The notes under the pieces: model-generated
What the model saw: the letters and a program-made list of their open reading frames with translations, nothing else
The model's database searches: none
What the model was told of the DNA's origin: nothing
Assembly (NCBI GenBank): GCA_018304055.1
Contig: JAGVWY010000002.1
Coordinates: 1 to 37,506 of the forward strand
DNA length: 37,506 bases
From: Candidatus Pacearchaeota archaeon
GTDB taxonomy: Archaea; Nanobdellota; Nanobdellia; Pacearchaeales; GW2011-AR1
Direction of reading: 5' to 3'
Part shown: in pieces, positions 22,807 through 29,517 of the stretch
Layout of the letters: every line of letters begins with the position of its first letter
Numbering within the stretch: the first letter of the stretch is position 1
Position numbers and translations under genes: made by a program

Positions 22807-22817
22807 TTTTATATATT
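22807..22817 (+). promoter_or_regulatory. TATA-like box of valS
   Basis: CTTTTATATATT is the best TATA-like run before valS. It predicts a transcript start near 22838 and so an untranslated leader of about 110 nt, unusual in this window. The leader would contain a hairpin at 22870-22886 and an 8-bp complementary pair (22852-22859 with 22928-22935) close to the ATG. Confidence 0.4.
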
Positions 22818-22946
22818 GGTAATCTAATGTAGGACAAGAAAGGAGTTTAAAATTAGAAGTTGTACTTACATTTGTTATTAACAAATATTATCTAGTTTGG
22901 ATAGTAATATGATAAACTTTAAAACATCTTCTAATGTTAGATTATT

Positions 22947-25364
22947 ATGTCTCAATACAATCATCAAGAAATTGAATTAAAAATTTTGGAATTTTGGAGA
23001 AAAGAAAAAATCTATAAATTTAATGAAAAAAGAGATAAGATTTACAGCATTGATACTCCGCCACCAACTGTCTCTGGAAAAATGCACATGGGCCATGCAT
23101 ATTCATATTCTCAACAGGATTTTATCGCTAGATTTAGAAAAATGAAGGAAAATGTTTTTTATCCTTTTGGGACAGATGATAATGGATTGCCAACTGAAAG
23201 GTTAGTTGAAAAACTTAAGAAAGTTAAAAGCAAAGAAATGTCGCGAAGCGATTTTATAAAACTCTGTCTACAAACTCTCAAAGAAATTACGCCTGATTTT
23301 ATTCAAGACTGGAAAAATCTTGGAATAAGTTGCGATTTTGATATTTACTATTCAACAATAGACGATAATTCCAGAAAAATTTCACAAAGCTCTTTTATTG
23401 AATTATATAAAAAAGGTTTAGTTTACAAAAAAGAATTTCCCACACTCTGGTGTCCTGAATGCCAGACAGCGATTGCACAGGCAGAATTAGAAGATAAAGA
23501 ACTGGAAAGCTTTTTCTCTACTTTAATGTTTTCTTGTGATAACAAAGACTTATTCATAGCTACAACAAGGCCTGAAATGTTAGAGGCGTGCAGAGCTGTT
23601 TTTGTTCATCCTAAAGATAAAAGATATAAAGATTTAATAGGGAAAAAAGCAAAAGTTCCTTTATTTAACTTTGAAGTTCCTGTTATTGCTGATGAATCGG
23701 CAGATCCTGAAAAAGGAACAGGGGTTTTAATGGTTTGCAGCTATGGGGATAAATTTGATAGTGATGCAATTAAAAGACATATGTTGGAAAGTAAGATAAT
23801 TCTAGGAAAAAATGGCATTATTAAAGAAGGAAGATATAAAGGATTAAAGGTTAAAGATGCAAGGGAAAAAATTTTAGAAGAACTTGAAAAAAACAATTTG
23901 GTAAAAGAAAAAAAGATAATAAAACATGTGGTTAATGTGCATGATAAGTGTGGCACTGAAATTGAATTTCTTCCTACAGAACAGTGGTTTATTAATCTTC
24001 TTGATAATAAAAATAAATTTATTGAACTTGGTAAGAAAATACACTGGTATCCAAATTACATGTTTAAACGCTATGAGAATTGGGTTAATGGACTAGAATG
24101 GGATTGGTCTATATCCAGAGATAGGCATTTCGGTATCCCTATACCTGTATGGGAATGTAAAGATTGTAAGGAAATTATTTTAGCAGAGCAAAAAGAACTT
24201 CCAATAGATCCATTAGAAGTTAAAAAAATTTGTAAAAAATGCAAAAAAGAAGCTAATGGAGAAGAAAGAGTCCTTGATACATGGGCAACAAGTTCTTTAA
24301 CGCCACAAATTGCTTCATCTTTAATAAAAAATAAAATAGAGAATTTTGAAAAAATAAGAGTAACAAAATTCTCTAAGAAGGACTTTGTTAAAATTTCCCT
24401 CGGAAATCGCAATTATGCAAAGTTCTCAATAAAAATGCCTTACTCATTAAGACCTCAAGCTCACGATATAATAAGAACCTGGGCGTTTTATACTATTGTG
24501 AAATCATTTTACCATAAAAATAAGATTCCATGGAATGATGTTATTATCTCTGGTTATGCTACCTTAAAAGGAAAAAAAATGAGCAAAAGCAAAGGTAACA
24601 TAGTTGAGCCGCAAGAGGTTTTAAAAAAGTACGGAGCAGATGCCTTGAGATATTGGGCTGCTGGACCTAAACTTGGAGAAGACTTAGAATATCAAGAAAA
24701 AGATTTAATAGCTGGAAAAAAATTGCTTACTAAATTATGGAATGCAACAAATTTTATTTTTATTAATTTAAAAGACTATGATTTTAAAAAACCGAAAAAA
24801 TTAGAAAAAATTGACGAGCTATTATTAATAAAACTGAATGGGTTAATTAAAAACTGCACTGAATATTTTGAAAATTACGATTATTCTAAGGCAAAACAAC
24901 TTACGGATAATTTTTTCTGGAATATTTTTTGTGATAATTATTTAGAGATAATTAAAAAAAGAATTTATAACGAGAAAGGAGACAAAAAAAAGTCTGCTCA
25001 ATATACTTTATACAAAAGCTTGTTAACATTATTGAAATTATTTGCTCCTATTATTCCTTTTATTACCGAAAATATTTACCAAGAATATTTTAGAAAAAGG
25101 GAAAAAGAAAAAAGCATTCATTTAACAAAATGGCCTAAAGCTGAAAAAATAAAAAAAAGCACCGAAGAATTGGATTTTTTCCTAGAGATTTTATCAAAAG
25201 TAAGACAGGAAAAATCTGCTCAGAAAAAGCCTATGAATGCAGAGATTATATTGTTTTTAGAGAAAAAAGAAAAAAATAAAATAAAAGAATTATTAGATGA
25301 CCTGAAAAATGTTAGCAATGCTAAAGAAATAAAAGAAGGGGAATTTAAAGTGGATATTTTATAG
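22947..25364 (+). CDS. valS: Valine--tRNA ligase with in-frame repeat insertion
   Basis: Class I synthetase charging tRNA-Val in the cytosol. HMGH (47-50) is the HIGH motif, and KMSKS at 544-548 (GKKMSKSKGN) is the second signature. Cys pairs CPEC and CKDC/CKKC suggest zinc-binding knuckles. DTWATSSLTP and SLRPQAHDIIRTWAFYT are strongly conserved ValRS segments. The anticodon-binding domain (about 635-760) contains DNFFWNIFCDNYLEIIK. Between the two conserved segments, residues 464-495 are encoded by a palindromic repeat (24336-24431) also present in the DUF357 gene. ValRS normally has only a short loop there. The frame is open throughout, so the enzyme presumably tolerates it. At 805 aa it is otherwise typical of archaea. 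Confidence 0.95.
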   Translation: MSQYNHQEIELKILEFWRKEKIYKFNEKRDKIYSIDTPPPTVSGKMHMGHAYSYSQQDFIARFRKMKENVFYPFGTDDNGLPTERLVEKLKKVKSKEMSRSDFIKLCLQTLKEITPDFIQDWKNLGISCDFDIYYSTIDDNSRKISQSSFIELYKKGLVYKKEFPTLWCPECQTAIAQAELEDKELESFFSTLMFSCDNKDLFIATTRPEMLEACRAVFVHPKDKRYKDLIGKKAKVPLFNFEVPVIADESADPEKGTGVLMVCSYGDKFDSDAIKRHMLESKIILGKNGIIKEGRYKGLKVKDAREKILEELEKNNLVKEKKIIKHVVNVHDKCGTEIEFLPTEQWFINLLDNKNKFIELGKKIHWYPNYMFKRYENWVNGLEWDWSISRDRHFGIPIPVWECKDCKEIILAEQKELPIDPLEVKKICKKCKKEANGEERVLDTWATSSLTPQIASSLIKNKIENFEKIRVTKFSKKDFVKISLGNRNYAKFSIKMPYSLRPQAHDIIRTWAFYTIVKSFYHKNKIPWNDVIISGYATLKGKKMSKSKGNIVEPQEVLKKYGADALRYWAAGPKLGEDLEYQEKDLIAGKKLLTKLWNATNFIFINLKDYDFKKPKKLEKIDELLLIKLNGLIKNCTEYFENYDYSKAKQLTDNFFWNIFCDNYLEIIKKRIYNEKGDKKKSAQYTLYKSLLTLLKLFAPIIPFITENIYQEYFRKREKEKSIHLTKWPKAEKIKKSTEELDFFLEILSKVRQEKSAQKKPMNAEIILFLEKKEKNKIKELLDDLKNVSNAKEIKEGEFKVDIL
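24335..24431 (+). repeat. In-frame palindromic repeat, short copy (in valS)
   Basis: The left 50 nt match 431-480 at 49 of 50 positions; the right 35 nt (24397-24431) match 589-623 at 27 of 35. A hairpin with 11-bp arms (24338-24348 and 24364-24374) opens the element. A second, outer pair (24382-24387 with 24418-24423) encloses a small hairpin with ATTTCC/GGAAAT arms. The translated part is exactly 32 codons in the same frame as in the DUF357 gene. Confidence 0.9.
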
Positions 25365-25425
25365 GTGAAATTTGTTGATTGTGGATGACCAAAAGGTTTT
25401 TATAATATAAAGAATTTTTGTAAAG

Positions 25426-25917
25426 ATGGGAAAAGGCATTGTTACCGTTGTTATTGCGCTTATAGTTATTGTAGGAGTTTTATTTTTTATATTTAATAAT
25501 TATAATAGTAAAGGTGGTACGAGTGATACACAAGAGCGATTAAGATTAAATGAAGAAGAAAGTTCTGTTAATGTCCCTAGTGTTAGCGAAGTTAGTGAAA
25601 ATGAAAAAAGCTATACTATTGAGATTAATAATGGATTTAGTCCAGGTAGATTGGAAATAAACAAGGGTGATACAGTAACTTTTGTTAATAATGGGGATGA
25701 AAATTCATGGCCTGCAAGTGCTGTTCATCCAAGCCATAAAGTATATCCTGGCTCTGATATTGCTAAATGTGGTACTGCTGCTATTATATTTGATGCATGT
25801 GATCCAGGACTATCAAAAGGAGAAAGTTTTAGCTTCACGTTTAATGAAGTCGGAGAATGGAAGTATCATGACCATTTGAATCCTAGTTTAAATGGAGTTA
25901 TTGTTGTTAAAGGATAA
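25426..25917 (+). CDS. Membrane-anchored cupredoxin-like protein
   Basis: An N-terminal helix (about 4-24) anchors an extracytoplasmic linker (25-60) and a cupredoxin-type beta sandwich (about 61-163: SYTIEINNGFSPGRLEINKG, DTVTFVNNGDENSWPAS, then WKYHDHLNPSLNGVIVV). Candidate metal ligands are His101/His104 (VHPSH) and His148/His150 (YHDH). The cysteine that normally follows the Tyr in the type 1 copper loop is absent, replaced by the HDH run. Cys115 and Cys125 (CGTAAIIFDAC) could instead form a disulfide or take part in binding. A TATA-like run at about 25396-25411 precedes the ATG. The role is probably metal binding or electron transfer at the cell surface. Confidence 0.82.
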   Translation: MGKGIVTVVIALIVIVGVLFFIFNNYNSKGGTSDTQERLRLNEEESSVNVPSVSEVSENEKSYTIEINNGFSPGRLEINKGDTVTFVNNGDENSWPASAVHPSHKVYPGSDIAKCGTAAIIFDACDPGLSKGESFSFTFNEVGEWKYHDHLNPSLNGVIVVKG

Positions 25918-26005
25918 AAAAAATTTTTACAAAGTTTTTTAAAGGCATATTACTACTTTTTTACAGCCCAAAAGCCTAGATTCAGAATAGATAGTTATTC
26001 ATGAT

Positions 26006-26040
26006 CCTGGTTTAGAGGGAGATTAAATTAACCAGGAGGT
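26006..26040 (+). promoter_or_regulatory. Leader hairpin overlapping the ribosome binding site
   Basis: CCTGGTT (26006-26012) pairs with AACCAGG (26030-26036). The right arm runs into the strong Shine-Dalgarno sequence AGGAGGT (26034-26040), 3 nt before the ATG. Folding would hide part of the ribosome binding site of the following gene. A TATA-like run near 25934-25946 would give a leader of about 80 nt. Confidence 0.45.
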
Positions 26041-26043
26041 AAG

Positions 26044-26232
26044 ATGGATAATTTTGGTAGAAGACGCGGGAATTTTAACCGAGGCAGGGGATTTAATAGA
26101 GATTTTGGACCAAGGCAAATGCACAAAGCTGTGTGTTCAGACTGCAAGCAGGAATGCGAAGTTCCTTTCAAACCTGTGGAAGGAAGACCTGTTTATTGCA
26201 ACGATTGTTTTAAAGCCCACAGAAATAACTAA
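26044..26232 (+). CDS. CxxC-CxxC zinc-binding protein, 62 aa
   Basis: An Arg/Gly/Phe-rich N-terminus (FGRRRGNFNRGRGFNRDFGP) is followed by a zinc knuckle with CSDCKQECEVPF and VYCNDCFKAHR. Two CxxC pairs (Cys31/34 and Cys52/55) with about 17 residues between match the short archaeal/bacterial CxxC-CxxC family. The RGG-like tail suggests RNA or nucleic-acid contact, but no function is established. It has its own strong Shine-Dalgarno and a leader hairpin, unlike most neighbours, which hints at translational regulation. Confidence 0.8.
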   Translation: MDNFGRRRGNFNRGRGFNRDFGPRQMHKAVCSDCKQECEVPFKPVEGRPVYCNDCFKAHRNN

Positions 26233-26250
26233 GTTTTTATTGTCAATTAA

Positions 26251-26336
26251 GCACATCAAAATTGCTTTGCAATTTTAAGATACAGAAAATATAAAATTTT
26301 CTGTGTGCTCATAATTCCATAGAAATTTGGACATTT
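26251..26336 (+). repeat. Multi-hairpin intergenic repeat, copy A
   Basis: Begins GCACATCAAAATTG and contains two hairpins: 26258-26276 (8-bp arms, TTT loop) and 26282-26304 (9-bp arms). It then reads GTGTGCTCATAATTCCA (26303-26319) and ends TTTGGACATTT (26326-26336). The two last segments match copy B (28999-29015 at 15 of 17, and 29053-29063 at 10 of 11). It lies directly upstream of the TATA-like run of the GH130 gene. Confidence 0.65.
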
Positions 26337-26337
26337 C

Positions 26338-26353
26338 AAAAAATTTAAATAAT
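26338..26353 (+). promoter_or_regulatory. TATA-like box of the GH130-nagB-PIG-L cassette
   Basis: AAATTTAAATAAT around 26341-26353 predicts a transcript start near 26373, which coincides with the 26-bp repeat end-to-end copy at 26371-26396. The gene also has a Shine-Dalgarno GAGGTGAT (26398-26405) just before the ATG at 26408. Confidence 0.45.
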
Positions 26354-26370
26354 GTTTTTTCTTATTTAGG

Positions 26371-26396
26371 ATAGAGAATTTTAAAAGTTCTCAATA
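26371..26396 (+). repeat. Minimal end-to-end copy of the in-frame palindromic repeat
   Basis: ATAGAGAATTTT (26371-26382) equals the left end of the valS/DUF357 element, and AAAGTTCTCAATA (26384-26396) equals the right end of the valS copy, with only one A between them. The interior is missing. The pair forms a near-palindrome at the expected 5' end of the GH130 transcript. Confidence 0.55.
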
Positions 26397-26407
26397 AGAG
26401 GTGATAC

Positions 26408-27487
26408 ATGAATATTAAAAATAAGCTTTTATTAATTCCTAAGGATTTTATTCCTACTTTTGAAAATTGGAGAGTAGAAGGAGTTTTTAATCCTGGAGTA
26501 ATTAGACTTTCTGATAAACGAATAATATTATATGTGAGAGTAGCTGAAAGTGTTGTTGATGGAAAAGGGCTACAAAGAACCTGCCCGGTCATAATTTCAG
26601 ATAAAAATTACAAGGTTTATTACTCTCATGTTTCCAAAAAGAAAATCTTAGATAGGGGTAAACAAGTTACTTTTCTTAAAGGGAGTATATGTAGATTAAA
26701 TACTATTTCGCATTTCAGAAGAGTATGGTTAAGAGAAGATGGTTTTCAGGTTGAAAAAATAGAGGAAATCCCTGCTTTTGTTGGTACTCCTGGATGCGGA
26801 GATTTTGGTGTTGAAGATCCAAGAATAGTTAAAATAAATGGTAGTTATATAATGACTTATGTTAGTGTTTCTTTGCATGAAGGAGTTTGTACTTCACTAG
26901 CAATTTCAAAAGATCTGAAAAATTGGGACAAAAAAGGAATTATTTTCAGACAACAAAATAAAGATGTGGTTATATTTCCTGAAAAAATTAATAACGAATA
27001 CGTTGCCTTGCACAGGCCAGAAGGAACTATGAATTTCAGCAAGAAATCTATTTGGATTTCTCATTCTAGGGATTTAATTTATTGGGGTAAAGAAAAAAGC
27101 ATTTTAAGGGCGCGGTCAGGAAGTTGGGGAAGTGACTGGGTTGGTTCAGGACCTCCTCCTTTTAAAACAAAAAAAGGTTGGTTATTAATTTATCATGGTG
27201 TCAGAACGATAAAAAATAAAAATATATATTCTGTTGGCGCGGCTTTATTGGATTTAAAAAATCCTTTAAAAGTAATTGCAAGAACTCCTATTAACAGGCC
27301 ATTGATAAAACCAAAAGAAGAATACGAAAAAAATGGCTTTATCAATGATGTGATATTTCCAACAGGATTAGTAGAGGATCTTGATAAAAAACATATATTG
27401 CTGTATAGTGGTGGAGCTGATAGAATCACAACAGTAAAAAAATTGAATTTAAATGAAATTCTTGATAGTTTGCAAGAGGTTACATGA
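26408..27487 (+). CDS. GH130-like glycoside phosphorylase
   Basis: Five-bladed propeller family (former DUF377) of beta-mannoside phosphorylases, which split mannosyl-glycans with phosphate to give mannose 1-phosphate. Visible features are WRVEGVFNPGVIRL with the early NPG, GVEDPRIVKINGSYIMTYV (about 136-155) with the conserved ED-x-R of the active site, SLHEGVCTSLAISKDLKNWD, and VALHRPEG and GPPPFKTKKGWLLIYHGV blades. The length (359 aa) fits. The exact substrate (for example Man-GlcNAc) is inferred only from its neighbours. Its end overlaps the nagB start by 4 nt; it leads a three-gene cassette. Confidence 0.85.
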   Translation: MNIKNKLLLIPKDFIPTFENWRVEGVFNPGVIRLSDKRIILYVRVAESVVDGKGLQRTCPVIISDKNYKVYYSHVSKKKILDRGKQVTFLKGSICRLNTISHFRRVWLREDGFQVEKIEEIPAFVGTPGCGDFGVEDPRIVKINGSYIMTYVSVSLHEGVCTSLAISKDLKNWDKKGIIFRQQNKDVVIFPEKINNEYVALHRPEGTMNFSKKSIWISHSRDLIYWGKEKSILRARSGSWGSDWVGSGPPPFKTKKGWLLIYHGVRTIKNKNIYSVGAALLDLKNPLKVIARTPINRPLIKPKEEYEKNGFINDVIFPTGLVEDLDKKHILLYSGGADRITTVKKLNLNEILDSLQEVT

Positions 27488-28215
27488 AACTCATTATTCT
27501 TAATAATAAAGAGGATGTTGTTAAAAAAAGCGCTTTGATGTTATTTGAGGAAATTAAGAAAAATCCTTCTATTGTTTTGGGTTTAGCTACAGGAAATACC
27601 ATGAAGCCAATCTACAAAAAATTTGTTGCACTCGCACAAAAGAACAAGTTAGATGTATCAAAAATTATTACATTTAATGCTGATGAGTATATTATTGATG
27701 ATAAAAATAAGAGTATGAGGTATTTCATGGACAGATTTTTGTTTAAACCACTTAAAATTAGAAAGAATAATATTCATTTTCCTGAGCATAAGGTTAATGG
27801 AAGAAATGCCAAGAGGATATGTAAAAAATACGAGGATAAAATTATGGAATTTGGAGGAATTGACTTTCAGTTGTTAGGTGTTGGTAGAAATGGGCATATT
27901 GCTTTTAATGAACCTGGTTCAAATATAAAAAGTAAATGTAGAATTGTTAATTTGCATAAAGCAACTAGGGAGAATATGTCTAGAAATTTCAAGGGCTTAA
28001 AAAAAACTCCTGAAAAAGCTTTAACTCTGGGAATAAAAAATATTTTGGAAGCTAAAAAGATTATTTTAGTTGCGTTTGGTTTTAGAAAAGCTGAAGCAAT
28101 TAAGAAAGCTGGTGAAGAACTAATTACAAAAAAAGTTCCTGCAAGTTTTTTGAGAAAACATAAAAATGTTACTTTTATTATTGATAAAGAAGCAGGAAGT
28201 TTGCTAAAAAAATGA
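27484..28215 (+). CDS. nagB: Glucosamine-6-phosphate deaminase
   Basis: Converts glucosamine 6-phosphate to fructose 6-phosphate and ammonia in the cytosol. Matches include GLATGNTMKPIYKKFV (phosphate loop, about 33-48), FNADEYI (catalytic Asp, about 64-70), and GVGRNGHIAFNEPGS (about 136-150, with the His and Glu used in ring opening). The C-terminal lid contains the segment KVPASFLRKH. At 243 aa it is a normal NagB length. The start overlaps the GH130 stop by 4 nt and the next gene starts 3 nt after its stop, so the three genes are very likely co-transcribed. Confidence 0.92.
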   Translation: MKLIILNNKEDVVKKSALMLFEEIKKNPSIVLGLATGNTMKPIYKKFVALAQKNKLDVSKIITFNADEYIIDDKNKSMRYFMDRFLFKPLKIRKNNIHFPEHKVNGRNAKRICKKYEDKIMEFGGIDFQLLGVGRNGHIAFNEPGSNIKSKCRIVNLHKATRENMSRNFKGLKKTPEKALTLGIKNILEAKKIILVAFGFRKAEAIKKAGEELITKKVPASFLRKHKNVTFIIDKEAGSLLKK

Positions 28216-28218
28216 AAG

Positions 28219-28899
28219 ATGAAAAAAGCTTTGGTTATTGTTGCTCATCCTGATGATGAAATTATCTGGATGGGGGGATTTTTATTAAAGAATAAAGCAT
28301 GGAGTTGGACTATTTTTTCACTATGCCGTTTTGGAGATGATGATCGAAGACCTAAATTTTTTAAAGTATGTAAGTTGCTTGGAGCAAAAGGCATTATAAG
28401 TAATTTAGATGACGAATTATTAGAACCTATAGAAGAAAAAAAGATTATAAACATGATTCTGGACAATTTAAAAGATAACGATTATGAATATATTTTCACA
28501 CATGGTGAAAATGGAGAGTATGGGCATATAAGACATAAAGATGTTCATTGTGCTGTAAAACAAATGGTTAAAAATAATTTATTAAAATGCAAAAAATTAT
28601 ATTTTTTTAATTATTCTCTTGGGAAAAACATTCCTTACCCTGCGTTAATCACTCCTTCAGCTATTGATAGTGGTGATTTAATTATTAAATTAAGTAACAA
28701 AGAATTAAAAGAAAAAAAGAGAATTGTAAGAGATATCTATGGTTATCCTAATGAAAAAGGGTTTGAATTGATGAGTTGTGGAAGGAAAGAAAGTTTTTCA
28801 GAGACTGACAGTTATAACGGAAGACTTAAATTTTTAACCAATTTATCTAAGTCTTCAGAACATAGCAAAAGACATTTTGGTAAATATCAAAAACTATAG
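28219..28899 (+). CDS. PIG-L/LmbE family N-acetylglucosamine deacetylase
   Basis: Zinc-dependent de-N-acetylase of the GlcNAc-PI/diacetylchitobiose deacetylase family. AHPDDE (residues 9-14) supplies the Asp/His metal ligands and the catalytic Asp; THGENGEYGHIRHKDVH (about 94-110) holds the third histidine region. GYPNEKGFELMSCGRKESF near the C-terminus resembles the family's substrate-lid region. The length (226 aa) is normal. With NagB next to it, removal of the acetyl group from GlcNAc or its phosphate is the most natural role. It is the last gene of the cassette, followed by intergenic repeat copy B. Confidence 0.85.
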   Translation: MKKALVIVAHPDDEIIWMGGFLLKNKAWSWTIFSLCRFGDDDRRPKFFKVCKLLGAKGIISNLDDELLEPIEEKKIINMILDNLKDNDYEYIFTHGENGEYGHIRHKDVHCAVKQMVKNNLLKCKKLYFFNYSLGKNIPYPALITPSAIDSGDLIIKLSNKELKEKKRIVRDIYGYPNEKGFELMSCGRKESFSETDSYNGRLKFLTNLSKSSEHSKRHFGKYQKL

Positions 28900-28935
28900 G
28901 TCAGAAACCTGTTGTATTTTTTTAATATGGTTTTT

Positions 28936-29063
28936 GAACACATCAGAAATTTTTCAGAAAATTTCTGAACGCCCCAAAAAACTTCTGATAGTTTTTTGGT
29001 GTGCTCCGAATTCCACATGCTATTTTTTACTACATGTCTTAAACGTGTGGAATTCGGACATTT
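28936..29063 (+). repeat. Multi-hairpin intergenic repeat, copy B
   Basis: Three successive strong hairpins: 28943-28968 (10-bp arms), 28974-28999 (10-bp arms, TCTGAT loop) and 29006-29057 (12-bp arms CCGAATTCCACA/TGTGGAATTCGG). It shares GTGTGCTC-NN-AATTCCA and the terminal GGACATTT with copy A at 26251-26336, in the same orientation, and its hairpin layout is longer. It lies between the deacetylase gene and the membrane protein at 29122. Confidence 0.7.
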
Positions 29064-29121
29064 TAAGAGTCTTTTGCTATAAAACAAAAATAATTATAAA
29101 CCTGTTTTAAATTATATTATT

Positions 29122-29517
29122 ATGAGAAAATTAGGTTATGCAGCTTTAGGAATTTTATGGGCCGGAAGCGTGATAGGGGGGTTTGTTTTAGGGGGATATT
29201 ATTATGCTCGTTCAGATTATAGTGATATGATAAAAAAATTATCTGAAAAGCCGAAAATTGTTTATGTTTCGCGACCATTAACTCCTTCAGATCTCCAAAA
29301 TCTAGTGGATTCAACTGAATCTGAGAATAATGGAAGAAAGCTTAAGGATAGATTAAATTTTAAATTATTAACCGCTGGTTATAATAAAACAAATGCCTTA
29401 GCACGAGGGATTGTTATTGGTGATGATGGTTATGCATATCTTATTGATTTTGATATACATGGAAAAAGTGGAAGTGTAGAAGAAATTGCCATTCCAGAGA
29501 ACTATCGCCTAGAGTAA
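29122..29517 (+). CDS. Membrane-anchored protein, 131 aa
   Basis: An N-terminal helix with a glycine-rich face (about 3-26, LGYAALGILWAGSVIGGFVL) anchors an extracytoplasmic part. A helical region (DYSDMIKKLSEKPKIVYVSR) is followed by a basic linker and a C-terminal small beta-like domain (ARGIVIGDDGYAYLIDFDIH). I do not recognise the family. It overlaps the convergent ROK kinase gene by 9 nt and follows the intergenic repeat. Confidence 0.6.
   Translation: MRKLGYAALGILWAGSVIGGFVLGGYYYARSDYSDMIKKLSEKPKIVYVSRPLTPSDLQNLVDSTESENNGRKLKDRLNFKLLTAGYNKTNALARGIVIGDDGYAYLIDFDIHGKSGSVEEIAIPENYRLE

Noticed and set aside
22841-22895. A leader peptide starting with TTG after AAAGGAG in the valS leader, as in attenuation.
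   Set aside because: The spacing from the Shine-Dalgarno is too long, the peptide contains no valine, and no terminator hairpin follows.
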